Under the pieces are notes generated by a model that was not told the origin of the DNA, did no database searches, and saw only the letters and a list, made by a program, of their open reading frames with translations. The position numbers were made by a program, and so were the translations under genes. Below are positions 12,147 through 22,966 of a stretch of 64,000 nucleotides of DNA, in pieces. The stretch comes from Ananas comosus (taxonomy: Eukaryota; Streptophyta; Magnoliopsida; Poales; Bromeliaceae). The stretch lies in assembly GCF_001540865.1 (NCBI RefSeq), contig NC_033634.1:2571748-2635747 (forward strand), given 5' to 3'. The stretch's first letter is position 1, and each line of letters begins with the position of its first letter.

Positions 12147-12994
12147 TATTGATACCAAAATTGAGCCGACCTAACCCACGTATGAACCAATAAGGACACG
12201 TGGTACACCAGGAGTCGGCAATAAGGCGCCTAAAGGACAAGAAGGCGGGAACGGTTGAAGATTGGGGCGTAACTTTCATGAGGAGTTAGCGTAACTTTCA
12301 TGAGGAGTTAGTATAACTTCCACGATCATGGTTACAACCACTCCCCCCCAACTACTTTCAACCAACTAATAATGTAGGCTATAAATAGTAACTTTGAAGC
12401 CTGCAATAAGGGTCTTCGCCCCTGCGCACAAAAGACCACCCTTATTTCCTCTGCATTTTATTGCTTTTCTAGAAGTAGTCTAAATGTAATTTTTTTCTTT
12501 TCCGCATTTACTGCTTTTCTGGAAGTAGTTCGCTAAGTAGATCTTTGGAGTTTGTCTGCCCCATGGGCATCACTCCCTTATAGAATATACTTGGAGTCTG
12601 TCTGCCCTATGGGCATCACTCTCTTGTAGAATGTACTTGGAGTCTGTCTGCCCTACGGGCATCATTCCCCTGTTTGTGTACTTTTTCCTTTTGCTATTCA
12701 ATAGAAAGTCATTTTCGGCTCTTCCTGCCGATCAGATCACAAGTTGTTTGGCCATTCGGCTCGTTTCTTAGTCGAATTCTGGGCTTCCCTTCTCCATTCG
12801 GCTCATTCTGCCGAAGTGACTCTACTGCAAAGGTTTTCGAACCCGGTTGATTCGATTCCTCATTGGCCTAATCGCTTGATCCTCTGTGGGAGCATACTTC
12901 GAGGGTCGTAATCCGCAGCCGTCTCGCATCTCGACGATCTTCCCGATGAGTGTATTTTGACCTAGTCAAGGGTCGGGACTTTCGGCCACCAACA
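12147..12994 (+). repeat. 5' LTR, 848 bp
   Basis: Starts TATTGATACC (the canonical TG has become TA) and ends ACCAACA. TATA box CTATAAATA at 12380-12388. It contains a three-copy 46-bp tandem repeat (12545-12590, 12591-12636, 12637-12681) built around GTCTGCCC(T/C)A(T/C)GGGCAT, and a shorter duplication around TAACTTTCATGAGGAGTTAG (12270-12320). Confidence 0.92.
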
Positions 12995-13042
12995 AATTTT
13001 GGCACGCCCGGTGGGACATATTTTTAGGTAAATTTATAATTT

Positions 13043-14407
13043 ATGCCTGATGATCTACGTAATAGGGTTGTTTCTAGAAATTCTGGGAGTGATCAACCTA
13101 TTGATTCAGACAATGCTGGCGAATGTCAAGTAGTTTTGCCAGTTGAAGGAGAAACTAGTGGACAGTCGGCTCATCAAGAGCCGAGTCTAACTCAGGCACT
13201 CGGCCAGATGAGCCGAGTCCTGCAAACTTTAGATCAAAATATCCATCAAAGTACCGCTCGACTAGACGCAGTGCTGGTCGCTATCACGGCCTATAATGAA
13301 AATATTGCACGAATAGGACAATTATTGACTCGAAATGAGCAACCAATGACAGACTTACAAAGGCCTATGATGACACCAGTGTTGCAAAATCCTGCGACAT
13401 CGGTAAATGGACAGCCCCAATACTGGGGGGCACCATTCCAAGCGGTTTACAGATCGGTCGTCGTCAATACCGATCAACAGCCGAAAATTACATAGGGATT
13501 GCCACCACCTCCGCCGATGGCAGCATACCAATCCCAAAATTTAGGGGCTAGAGCTGGGGGGCAAGCCCCTAATGATATGCAAGGAGCGAACTCTGTAATA
13601 CAGAATTCTGGAGTTCCTCAAGGGCCAAATTCGGCTCAAGCACAAGCTCCGCTGTATGCTCAGATTGAGGAAGTCATTCAGAATACCTTCGGAGTAGGGG
13701 CCAGGCCAGCTATGCGGCCTGTTTTTCGATCCCCGTATCCAGCAAACATAGATACAGAGCATCCGTATCTGGCAAACTGGAAAATGCCGAAGTTCGACAA
13801 GTTCTCGGGCGATAAGACCGAGAATACGGTTGAGCATATAGCCCGGTTCACGGCCCAATGTAGAGAAGCGGCCGCTAACTCATTTTTGAAACTTCGATTA
13901 TTTAATACGTCGTTAACTAAAACGGCGTTTACTTGGTATACAAGTTTATCAGCCTATTCCGTCCAAGATTGGGATGAATTGGAAAGAAAATTTCATAAGC
14001 GATTCTATAGATCGGAGCCACAATTATCGGTCGCCGACTTGGCTTTATACCGACAAATGTCAGGTGAAACGGTCGAAGAGTATTTGGACCGTTTCAAAAT
14101 AGCCAAAACCCGGTGCTTTATGAGAATGCCGGAATCAGAGTTTGCCAAAATGGCGTTAAATGGTCTACATTTTAAGATAAAAGACTATTTTGAAGATAAG
14201 TATTTTTCTAACCTATTTGATCTAGGTGTTCGAGTTACCTAATACGAGCAATTTCAGAAGAAAAGTGAGGACGATCGGCTACAATTGAGCCGATATAAAA
14301 ATCAAAGCAAAGGCAAGGAGAAATCCTTGCTAGAAGAACAGTCGGTTCAAGAAGAGCCGAGCCAATCGAGTGAAAGTGAAGAATCGGCTGATGAAGCCGA
14401 GATATAG
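13043..14407 (+). pseudogene. gag polyprotein remnant of the LTR element
   Basis: One reading frame from ATG 13043 to TAG 14405 is interrupted by two in-frame stops: TAG at 13493-13495 and TAA at 14240-14242. The central part carries the retrotransposon gag (capsid) pattern: the WKMPKFDKFSGDK region, then FTWYTSL, a W-x-ELERKFHKRF segment and the QMSGETVEEYLDRFK segment. The N-terminal part is polar and Q-rich; the C-terminal tail is rich in S/E and repeats SADEAE. No CCHC zinc knuckle and no pol domain follow. The product would form the particle that packages the element's RNA. The stops make this copy defective. Confidence 0.85.
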
Positions 14408-14646
14408 CCACTTCCTTTAAGAAGAATTTCCTGATAGAAAAGCATTCGGTTCAAGAAGGGCCGAACTAAAGTAAAGAATCGGCTGATGAAGCCGAGACAT
14501 ATGTGGCTGGGATGATAAAGCGTCGTTTTCCTAAAGCCGACCAAGACCAGCGAAACTAAAGCTTGGGTCTCGGCTGTGCTTTTGAACAGTCGATTTGGCA
14601 CCAATAGTCATCCGAATGTTCATTCGAAAGACTATTGGGGGGGTAT

Positions 14647-15493
14647 TGTTGATACCAAAATTGAGCTGACCTAACCCACGTATGAGCCAATAAGGACACG
14701 TGGTACACCAGGAGTCGGCAATAAGGGCCTAAAGGACAAGAAGGCAGGAACGGTTGAAGATTGGGGTGTAACTTTCATGAGGAGTTAGCATAACTTCCAT
14801 GAGGAGTTAGTATAACTTTCATGATCATGGTTACAACCACTCGCCCCCAACTACTTTCAACCAACTAATAATGTAGGCTATAAATAGTAACTTTGAAGCC
14901 TGCAATAAGGGTCTTCGCCCCTGCGCACAGAAGACCACCCTTATTTCCTCTGCATTTTATCGCTTTTCTATGAGTAGTCTAAATGTAATTTTTTTCTTTT
15001 CCGCATTTACTGTTTTTCTGGAAGTAGTTCGCTAAGTAGATCTTTGGAGTCTGTCTGCCCCATGGGCATCACTCCCTTATAGAATATACTTGGAGTCTGT
15101 CTGTCCCATGGGCATTACTCTCTTGTAGAATGTACTTGGAGTCTGTCTGCCCTACGGGCATCATTCCTCTGTTTGTGTACTTTTTTCTTTTGCTATTCAA
15201 TAGAAAGTCATCTTCGGCTCTTCCTGCCGATCAGTTCACAAGTTGTTTGGCCATTCGGCTCGTTTCTTAGTCGAATTCTAGGCTTTCTTTCTCTATTCGG
15301 CTCATTCTGCCGAAGTGATTCTACTGCAAAAGTTTTCGAACCCGGTTGATTCGATTCCTCATCGGCCTAATCGCTTGATCCTCTGTGGGCGCATACTTCG
15401 AGGGTCGTAATCCGCAGCCGTCTCGCATCCCGACGATCTTCCCGAGGAGTGTATTCTGACCTAGTCAAGGGTCGGGACTTTCGGCCACCAACA
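14647..15493 (+). repeat. 3' LTR, 847 bp
   Basis: Starts TGTTGATACC and ends ACCAACA; TATA box TATAAATA at about 14879-14887. It carries the same 46-bp tandem repeats as the 5' LTR with few substitutions. The TG start shows that the TA start of the 5' LTR is a later mutation. Confidence 0.92.
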
Positions 15494-15498
15494 AGAAT

Positions 15499-16286
15499 AA
15501 TAAAATTTCTAATTTAATAAAAATGTTATATAAAAGGAATTAAAATTTAAGGAGTCATGTTCAATTGTAATATAGGTGAAGGGTGTTGTCATAAATTGTT
15601 ACCTAACTTACTCGATTTGAGGTATCAATCGAATTAAAAACCGGTTTCGGGTCAAATTCTGGAAAGGGAAATAACAGCTCACTCCCGAATTCGGTTTCAA
15701 ATTTCCGTGTCCTCCGTGCGTAGAAATTTTCGACCCCACTTCGTAACTCCCAACGGCTGCGTCAGGAGGGAAACGGAAAAGCGGAAACGGGAAACGGTTC
15801 CGCAAGCGAAGATGCGTTTCCGAAGTGGAGGGCGAGAGTCGCTCCGCTACTCGAGAAGCGGGGGAGGTCGCAGATATTATTCGAGTGTGCGGGTGTGGAT
15901 ACACCCGGTGCACCGCGCGCCACACGTTTATAATTAGTTTGTGCATTTTTATTCTCTGTATATACGAGTTTTTTAATTCTCCACTGATTGTAGCAGTTTT
16001 TCAATTTTTGTTATTTATCTGGATATATATATTTTGTTTTAGGAATGTAATTATACTGTTTGCATTTACTTCTAATATATATACTATTAGTTGCGTATAA
16101 AATTAAATTTCATATCTGTTTTATAAAATTAAATAACATGTTTATTCTATAATTTTTAAAATTATTTGGCATATATTGATATTGCCTCTATATTGTCAAA
16201 CATCAAAAAAAAAATCTGTAATTTTAAGTATAAAATAAATCCGAACTTAAAAAATCAAATTTTAAATTAAACTACACACATACGAA
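15499..16286. other. Intergenic region
   Basis: A GC-richer patch at 15690-15930 contains overlapping frames on both strands with no recognisable domain. The rest is AT-rich. No gene is supported. Confidence 0.35.
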
Positions 16287-16480
16287 GGAACCGACCGTCC
16301 CTAATGCAAATGGCAAAGAACTTGATGGTGGGTAACTAAGGTCCCAAGTTCAAATCTTAACTGATTCACATTTCCAGCTCAATTTATTTTTTTTAAAAAA
16401 TAAACGAAACTGAAAAGTTCAAATCCTAACTGATTCACATTTAAATAAACGAAACGGAAGCCGTAGCATACTACCTCTTA
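16287..16480 (+). mobile_element. tRNA-derived SINE copy, plus strand
   Basis: Begins ACCGACCGTCC and keeps a box-A-like AATGCAAATGGCAA, a box-B-like AGTTCAAATC and the family word TGATTCACATTTCCAGCT. The tail includes a second partial copy of the box-B to ATTCACATTT part (16416-16445), then AAACGAA...GTAGCATACTACC, which matches the tail end of the 25.9-kb copy. No clear target duplication was found, so boundaries are approximate. Confidence 0.6.
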
Positions 16481-16949
16481 TGTTTTAGTGGTGGATTTTA
16501 TATGTGGATTTTTTTTCGGATAGTATGCTATTTTTATCTTAAAAAAAAACATTCTTATGATATTTTAGTGGTGGGTTTTTATATGTAGATTTTTTTTTTA
16601 AAAAAAAGACATTTTAGATTAGAAATTTTTTAGCGAAATATCAAGAGTGGTGTACGAGATGCAAGTAGATACACCGGGTTCAGGTAGTATTTTCGAAGTT
16701 AGTAGAACAGAGGAAGAGAAGAGTGTTTACCGGCTGTATGTGGAGTCGGGACTCGGGAGTGATTGGACGACGCGTGTGCAGTTGCCAGCTGTATGCAAGC
16801 AACCGCCCCCCTGGCACCGGTCGCCCCTTTTACCGGCTGCTCCCGGTCACCCATCCCCGCTCCCTCTCTTATTTAACCTCCCCCCGCACCCGCTCCTCAA
16901 CGCCCCCCATTCCCCTCTCGTCTCCCTCCTCCCTCGGCTCGTTCGGAAC

Positions 16950-16950
<1 letters not shown>

Positions 16951-16995
<45 letters not shown>
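16951..16995 (+). repeat. 45-nt uninterrupted poly(A) tract
   Basis: Forty-five consecutive A residues about 115 bp upstream of the MYB start codon, probably inside the transcript leader or core promoter. The length may be partly a sequencing or assembly effect. Confidence 0.85.
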
Positions 16996-16997
<2 letters not shown>

Positions 16998-17012
16998 AGC
17001 AAAAGGAAAAAA

Positions 17013-17107
17013 TTAGGGTTAGGGTTTGGGGTTTTTTTTGTTTTTTTTTTTGTATACGAACCGGTTGGATTCGATCGCGGTGGAAGTGGGTTTAGGGTTA
17101 GGGTTTT
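17013..17107 (+). promoter_or_regulatory. Telo-box-like motifs in the MYB leader
   Basis: TTAGGGTTAGGGTTTGGGG at 17013-17031 and GTTTAGGGTTAGGGTTTTTG at 17089-17108 lie between the poly(A) tract and the start codon. Telo boxes (AAACCCTA) are known in plant leaders and core promoters of highly expressed genes. A possible TATA-like TTATTTAA lies at about 16868. Confidence 0.5.
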
Positions 17108-17112
17108 TGGGT

Positions 17113-17997
17113 ATGGCGGGGGGGACGGGGAGCAGGAGCAAGGAGGCGATGATGGCGATGGATCGGATCAAGGGGCCGTGGAGCCCGGAGGAGGACGAGC
17201 TGCTGCAGCGGCTGGTGCAGGAGCACGGGGCGAGGAACTGGTCGCTGATCAGCAAATCCATACCTGGGAGGTCGGGGAAGTCGTGCCGGTTGCGGTGGTG
17301 CAACCAGCTCTCGCCGCAGGTGGAGCACCGCCCCTTCACGCCCGAGGAGGACGAGACCATCCTCCGCGCCCACCACCACCACGGCAACAAGTGGGCCACC
17401 ATCGCCCGCCTCCTCTCCGGCCGCACCGACAACGCCGTCAAGAACCACTGGAACTCCACCCTCAAGCGCAAGCTCTCCCCCTCCGACGATCGCCGCTCCG
17501 CCGGCGCCGGAGCCGCCGCGGCGGATAGGGACGAGGCGGCGGCGCGGCCGCTGAAGCGCGCGAGCAGCGTCGGGCCCGTGCTCTCCTCGGGCCTCTGCTT
17601 CAGCCCCGGGAGCCCCGCGGGGTCCGACCTCAGCGACTCGAGCCACCACAGCCATCCCGCCGCCGCGCAGCTCTACCGCGCCTCCACCGCGCCCTCCGCC
17701 TCCCTCCACCCGATCGCCGCCGCCGCCGACGACCCCGCCACCTCCCTCACCCTCAGCCTTCCCGGCTCCTACCAGGGCGACGCCGCGCCGGCGCCGTCGC
17801 CGGCGCCGGCGCCGCCTCCGCCGAGCGCCGCAGCCGCGACGGAGTCGCCGTCGCCGTCGCCGTCGCCTTTCCAGTTCAGCTCCGAGTTCGTCTCGCTGAT
17901 GCAGGAGATGATCCGCGACGAGGTGCGGAGCTACATGCTCGGCCTCGAGAATAGCGGCGCCGCCGCGAAGCGGATCGGCGTCGCGAAGTTCGACTAG
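17113..17997 (+). CDS. R2R3-MYB transcription factor, subgroup 22 (MYB44-like)
   Basis: 294 aa, one exon. R2 is residues about 19-69 (W23, W43, W62; the [13 protein letters not shown] helix) and R3 about 71-121 (F75, W94, W113; [11 protein letters not shown]). This is the DNA-binding pair that marks plant R2R3-MYBs. Outside it, [18 protein letters not shown] (160-177), the LxLxL-type repressor motif [10 protein letters not shown] (211-220) and the terminal [16 protein letters not shown] (260-275) are the hallmarks of subgroup 22 (Arabidopsis MYB44, 70, 73, 77). Those proteins act in the nucleus in ABA, auxin and stress responses. The bHLH-interaction signature is absent from R3. I start at ATG 17113 because R2 begins 19 residues later, as in the family; the 29 codons upstream are leader sequence. 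The lack of introns is normal for this subgroup. Coding GC is very high, typical of monocot 5' ends. The exact ortholog is undetermined. Confidence 0.95.
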   Translation: MAGGTGSRSKEAMMAMDRIKGPWSPEEDELLQRLVQEHGARNWSLISKSIPGRSGKSCRLRWCNQLSPQVEHRPFTPEEDETILRAHHHHGNKWATIARLLSGRTDNAVKNHWNSTLKRKLSPSDDRRSAGAGAAAADRDEAAARPLKRASSVGPVLSSGLCFSPGSPAGSDLSDSSHHSHPAAAQLYRASTAPSASLHPIAAAADDPATSLTLSLPGSYQGDAAPAPSPAPAPPPPSAAAATESPSPSPSPFQFSSEFVSLMQEMIRDEVRSYMLGLENSGAAAKRIGVAKFD

Positions 17998-19073
17998 GGC
18001 TAGGGTTTCGAAGAAACGAAGAAGGAGGAGGCACGATGTGCAGTAGAGGACGGCTTCTACCTTATATCTCTTATTAGGATTTTTTTTTTTTTTTTCCCGT
18101 TTATTTAAGTCTCTTCTCAATCAATCTCCTCTTCTCTTTCCCTCTCCTCCTTCAGGGAGTTCAAAATTTCTTCTCACAACACCAATAAGTTGGTTGGTTT
18201 GTTTTTTGTACAGAAGAGAAATCTAGAGATCGCTCGGATCTAACAAAAAAAAAGAAAAAAGAAGAGAAACTATTTGATGCAATTTGTTTTTCTTTCATCT
18301 TGTAGGTTGTGTTTGTGTGTTCTTCTTAAGTTATTATTCCTTCTCTTTTTCTCTACTTGTTTCAAATTTTTTATTTTAAAAATTCCCAGTTGCTCCAACG
18401 TTAAAAATTTGAAACGGTTGGGGTAGGGGAGAAAGAGATCGATCGAACTCGGGGGGAACTGTTATGAGGTGATGAGTAAGCGACAGCTAATAACTGATTC
18501 AGTTTTCGACGGTATTTATATTCTTGGTAAGGGTGTGTGTTGGTACTACCAAACAAGTGCCCAATAACGTCCCCACTAACCGAAAATGGTCTTATTATTA
18601 TTAACTATTAATTAATCATTATTAATAATAATTTTGTGTTCATGGGGGAGGTCACTGGTCACCATCCGTGCTGAGGCTAAAGAGATTCATGGTTATCGCC
18701 TCGTAATGATCGTAAACCACTGCTTGGAACGGGTCCACCACCTCACCCATGGAAATTATTTGCCTTTTTCCAACAGTTTAACTGTAATTAATTTTATCAA
18801 AGGGTCTCTTAACATAAAAAAAGAAGAATAAAATTATGTGCTATTCCCTGTTGTTTTACTAGCATTAATAACTCGGGCGCATCTGACCTGGTGGACCGGG
18901 TCCATCCAACGAACTCGGCGTAACGACCCCCCCCCCCCCCCNAAAGCTCCGGGATTAGCGAACGGTCTCATTATACTGAAATGGACCGACGCGGTCGCTG
19001 CTGGTTTTTATTTAATTTTTCTCCTTTTTTTTTTAATTTTATCTTATAATGATTTTGGGTTGGATCGTAAATT

Positions 19074-19119
<46 letters not shown>

Positions 19120-19440
19120 AGCGAGCGATATGTCGTTTGCATGCCAGCTGTGTTCAAAAAAGGCGCTTCTTTTGGATCCCCTTTCAAATCCCCCATTTCA
19201 TCCATATGCGAATAAGCAAAAGCGTGTATCACATGTTTGGGACCTCGCTTTTTTTCGACCATAAATATTTAATTAATATTATTATTTAGCTTATTAAAAT
19301 TTCATCCTCACTTGAAAATTATATTTTTCAAAATAGCATAATTGATTTCGTCGCGCTCCAACTTTGACGCTATTCTAAGGATTTAAGTAATGCGATATGG
19401 GATCCTGCCAATAATTTGTCGGTACGGTGCGTGCCGAACC
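17998..19440. other. MYB downstream region and intergenic spacer
   Basis: 18000-18300 is likely MYB 3' UTR (T-rich, no single clear poly(A) signal). A poly(C) run with an N at 18942 and a (GA)n microsatellite at 19075-19114 follow. Open frames here are repeat artefacts. Confidence 0.4.
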
Positions 19441-19843
19441 GTGCCGATTAGGAATGTCAATCGATACGAACATCCAAAGTTTTATTCGAACCCGAATCTG
19501 AACGGAGCGAATTTATCGGATGCTAAATGGATATGGTTTCGGATATGGATATCAAAAATAAAAACTCGGCGGATATGAATACAGATATAAATTTTGACTG
19601 TACCCGATCCGAACCCGACTTTATTTTATATTATATATAATATGTATATCAAAATTTGATATTATATTTACATTTATATTTTAAAATTTTAAATTTAATA
19701 TAATATATTTTGAAATATTGAAAAGATAAATAATTGCTTCGGGTTCGGATTTCGGGTTCGGGTTTTTGGTCGAGTTTGAATTTGGATATGGATTTTTAAA
19801 ATATCCGCTCCGAATCCGACCCGTTGACATTCCTAGTACCGAT
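19441..19843. mobile_element. hAT-like MITE, 387 bp, with 8-bp target duplication
   Basis: The element spans 19449-19835. Its ends TAGGAATGTCAA and TTGACATTCCTA are perfect 12-bp inverted repeats. It is flanked by GTGCCGAT (19441-19448) and GTACCGAT (19836-19843), an 8-bp duplication with one mismatch. Eight-bp duplications and TA-G starts fit the hAT superfamily. The inside is repeats of 'cggatatggat'-type words and AT-rich sequence, with no transposase. Confidence 0.75.
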
Positions 19844-21212
19844 GCGTTTCGATAACAAAAAATTTATGTGTGTTGACACATAATAATATGAAATATTTAT
19901 TTTCTTTAGCAACAAAATATTTTAACTGTTTATTATATATTTTAATTAAATATTTTAAATTTTATTAAAAAATTAATTACTAATTTAAATAATAGAGTGT
20001 TTTGAGATATGCCATCGGTACGGAGGTTGTATTGTACCAATATTTTATTGACACGATATGTCACGGTAGATGCGGCTCATGTCGATTGGCGCTTAAATTC
20101 TTGCGCTGTTCACTTTTAACTAAACAAAAAACTATATAAATAAACAATAGATGAAAAATAATTTACACCTAAGTTGTAGTTAACGCATAAGTCTACTACA
20201 AACAGGCTTTGGCTTTGAAAATAAAACAAAATAAAATTTGTTTTGATCGTTGCATACTTATTTTTTATTTTTTTAATTCACTATAAATTTACTTTGTTTG
20301 TAATTCTACTTTTCTTAGACATCAGAATTAAGTTTGCCAAAGAATAACAAAATTTTCTATTGTAATTTTTTTTTAATCTTTTTATTTACTAGTGTAAATA
20401 TTTTTAGTAAACTAGATACAATATGTGGAATAGTTATAGTTTCAAAGCTATTGATTTTCAAATAAATAAGGATATAAAATAGTTTTTTTTGTTGTAATAA
20501 TTATTTCAATTAAAGAACAAATAACACCCTCAAATTACAAAAAATTGTAGTGTGTGTATATATATATATTCATACATATATCCATCCATCAAACATTTAA
20601 ATATCATGAACATTCTTGTAAAGCTAGAAATATGATCAAATATTTATACTGAAATAACATAATCCGATTTTCGAGTCATGTTTTTGACAATAAGATAAAT
20701 CAATTTTTAAGTAAAACACACTATCCTATCAAATTATTGATGTTGAGGTTTTTAAGGAGCAAATGTCAAACTCTTAGCTCTCAATTACGAGAGAAAAATC
20801 TTATTGTTGTATTAGTTATCATCAGATAACAAATTTCGATATCTAAAAAGGTCCAAGTTGGGAGAAAATTTAGTGTGTCATATTTACACCACATCAGTAA
20901 TAACAATTCAATCATATCTCTTCTTTTAGAAAAAAAGTATAACAAAAATAATTTTTTATAATTATGATGTGACATATTAACCCAAAAGAATCTTTTTGAT
21001 TGGTTGAGAACATCATATCACATCACCAATATAATTGGTGCATTCTAAAATTTTTCCTAAGTTAGATAATGGTGCAATTTACTCTCTCCAAACTTAAGGA
21101 AGTGGAGTTTGTGTTTCCAAGTAGATCTCAGATGGGCCTGAGCTAAATCGGTCCGATACAAGTGAGGAGAGGTCCAGCCCAATAAATCAGGTTGGTCTGG
21201 GCCTGAACGGTG
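19844..21212. other. AT-rich intergenic region
   Basis: No gene seen. The sequence around 19400-19440 and 19836-20060 may be an older repeat split by the hAT-like MITE. 20800-21050 shares the words TTCTTTTA...AAAGTATAA and a GTGCATTCTA-type end with 55020-55200, suggesting an old short dispersed repeat. Confidence 0.4.
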
Positions 21213-21213
21213 G

Positions 21214-21425
21214 GGCTCGTTTGGTATCGAGATCTATTTAATGCTAATAAAAAAACAAAGAGTCAGATCGAAAGCATATGCTAATATGTTTCTGAGTTCG
21301 TCGGTGCGGAAAATACATGAAATATATAGTAATCGACTCATTATAATATGCAGAACGCGATATTATACACGAAAAGAAACAATATGTTTTGTTCTTTTCC
21401 ACGAAACTTTTATTTACTTTGTAAA
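21214..21425. mobile_element. Dispersed repeat ('GGCTYRTTTGGTAT' family), copy 1
   Basis: Starts GGCTCGTTTGGTATCGAG and keeps the internal order CATATGCTAATATGTTTCTG, GGTGCGGAAAATA, ATATGCAGAACGCGATATTA shared with the copies at 21698-21915 and 28715-28931. No coding capacity; probably a MITE. The right end is uncertain. Confidence 0.5.
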
Positions 21426-21697
21426 GTTTGATCCACCTGGGGCGAAATTTTATGAGCTTTGTTTCGGGCCGGGTCGACATGGCCTGAGTAAATTTGCCGT
21501 GGATTTGAGCCTGGCCTGGCACGGATTTTGTTCAGGTCCAAACTTGAGTCGTGGGTGTACCTTTCGGTCCGTTCCTATTACCCTTCTAGAGGAAAATTTA
21601 TTGAATGCACCCGGTGTACATATGTGCACTCCAATATAATTCAATAAACGTGACATAAAATATCTAAAGAGATTCTATTAAAAATTTAGTGATTCAG

Positions 21698-21915
21698 GCT
21701 TAGTTTGGTATTAAGTCCTATCTAACGCTATTAGATAAAATGAAGTTAAGGAAAAAGCATATAGGAATATGTTTTTGCATTATCCGGTGGGATCGTAGAA
21801 AATATATCGTAACTGACTCACCACGATATGCGGAACGTAATATTAATTATGTAAACAAACAGAGTATTTTTTCAACGTACTTTCTCACAGCACGTAATAC
21901 AATCATTAAAAATTT
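21698..21915. mobile_element. Dispersed repeat ('GGCTYRTTTGGTAT' family), copy 2
   Basis: Starts GGCTTAGTTTGGTATTAAG, then TAACGCTATTAGATAAAAT, CATATAGGAATATGTTT, ATATGCGGAACGTAATATTA and ends near CACGTAATACAAT. It is parallel to copy 1 about 480 bp upstream. Confidence 0.55.
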
Positions 21916-22830
21916 GATGATTTAAAGCCTCAACTAAAGGAAAAAGAAAGAAAGAATTTGATTCATGAAAAATTAGTATTTGAGAATAATTGTGTCTTTT
22001 ATTATTAATAATATATAATATAGGATTATTAAATTTTTGTGACTATATTTTAGAATTTAAGGAGAAAGTATTTTCTGTCACAGTTGTCCTACGCTGAAAT
22101 AATAATATTCAATCAAAATGCCTATATATTGCATAAAAGTATGGAGGTAAATATTTCTAAAATATTATGTTAATGTAAAATTATTATATTTTTTTTAAAT
22201 TAGATTTTTTTTAACTATCTCGTATGGCACAACATAATTATTTTAATGTATATTCTATGTGGTGCATTAGTTATATAATAATATAATAAAATTTTTTCAA
22301 ATTCGAGATCTTATACTAGAAAGTTTTTTTTTTTATAGTAGTTATTTAATAAATATATATAATGATATTTAATCAAAGACATTATCATCATACAACAGTA
22401 CAATAATTTTTTTTAACATCGTTTTGATATAAAATTATTATTTTACTTCTGATTAGACTCATTTTCATTGAAGTATATCCTACATGGTATAACTGTTAAA
22501 AACTCTTTCAAAATTTGAGCCCTCGCTCGGGAGGAAGTCTACTATATAGCAGTACACCACATCATCTACATTTAGTCAATTATATTTTTTATTTTGATAT
22601 AAAAATATAAAAAAATAATTTTTTTTAAAATCATAATGAGATGAGTTCAACTCTAAAAAAATAATTTAATCAATTGGAGAGGCCACGTCCTCAGTGTGAC
22701 CGCTGCATTTTAGATTTTTTTTTGGCCCATATTATTTGTGGGGATTTAAACTAGCGGTGTATACGCTGTGGTTATGCACCGGGTGCAGGCAATTGTTTCA
22801 ATATTCTAGAAAAAGAAATTGAGGAAGGCC
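21916..22830. other. AT-rich intergenic region upstream of SCO1
   Basis: No gene or clear element. AT-rich, with a few degenerate direct repeats. Confidence 0.4.
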
Positions 22831-22966
22831 TTCCCCTATTCTTCAGCTTTCTTCCTTTTCTTTATTTCCCCTCCTTCAAGTTCGAGTGCAGACTGCCCAC
22901 CCCTTATTCAAGTTCGAGTGCGGACTGCCCACTTCTCGCTTCTCTCTGCGGCCGCCGCCGTCTCAG
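22724..22966 (+). promoter_or_regulatory. SCO1 promoter and first (non-coding) exon
   Basis: GGCCCAT at 22724-22730 is a site II type element (TGGGCY), frequent in promoters of nuclear genes for cytochrome oxidase and other respiratory proteins. A pyrimidine-rich leader follows, containing a 32-bp tandem duplication (22875-22906 and 22907-22938, TTCAAGTTCGAGTGC...). A splice donor CAG|GT at 22966/22967 starts a leader intron that ends at the acceptor TTTTCACAG, 23551. Confidence 0.55.

Larger units (their letters stand above)
12142..15498 (+). mobile_element. Non-autonomous LTR retrotransposon, gag only
   Basis: A complete element: 5' LTR 12147-12994, internal region 12995-14646, 3' LTR 14647-15493, and a 5-bp target duplication AGAAT at 12142-12146 and 15494-15498. 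A primer-binding-site-like TGGCACGCCCGGTGGGAC starts 5 bp after the 5' LTR (13000-13017), and a G-rich polypurine tract (about 14637-14643) precedes the 3' LTR. The internal region is only about 1.65 kb: a gag frame is present, but protease, reverse transcriptase, RNase H and integrase are absent. The gag type suggests the Ty3/gypsy lineage (inference). The LTRs are very similar to each other, which implies a fairly young insertion, yet gag carries stops. Movement would need enzymes supplied in trans. Confidence 0.92.

Noticed and set aside
17013..17108. Interstitial telomere repeat
   Set aside because: Only two short TTAGGG-type clusters without a (TTTAGGG)n array; better read as telo-box promoter motifs.
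16647..17528. 293-codon plus-strand frame through the poly(A) tract
   Set aside because: Runs through A45 (poly-lysine) and then reads the MYB exon in the wrong frame.
17098..18120. 340-codon minus-strand frame over the MYB gene
   Set aside because: Antisense of GC-rich MYB coding sequence with low-complexity R/G/A runs; the plus-strand MYB domains are decisive.
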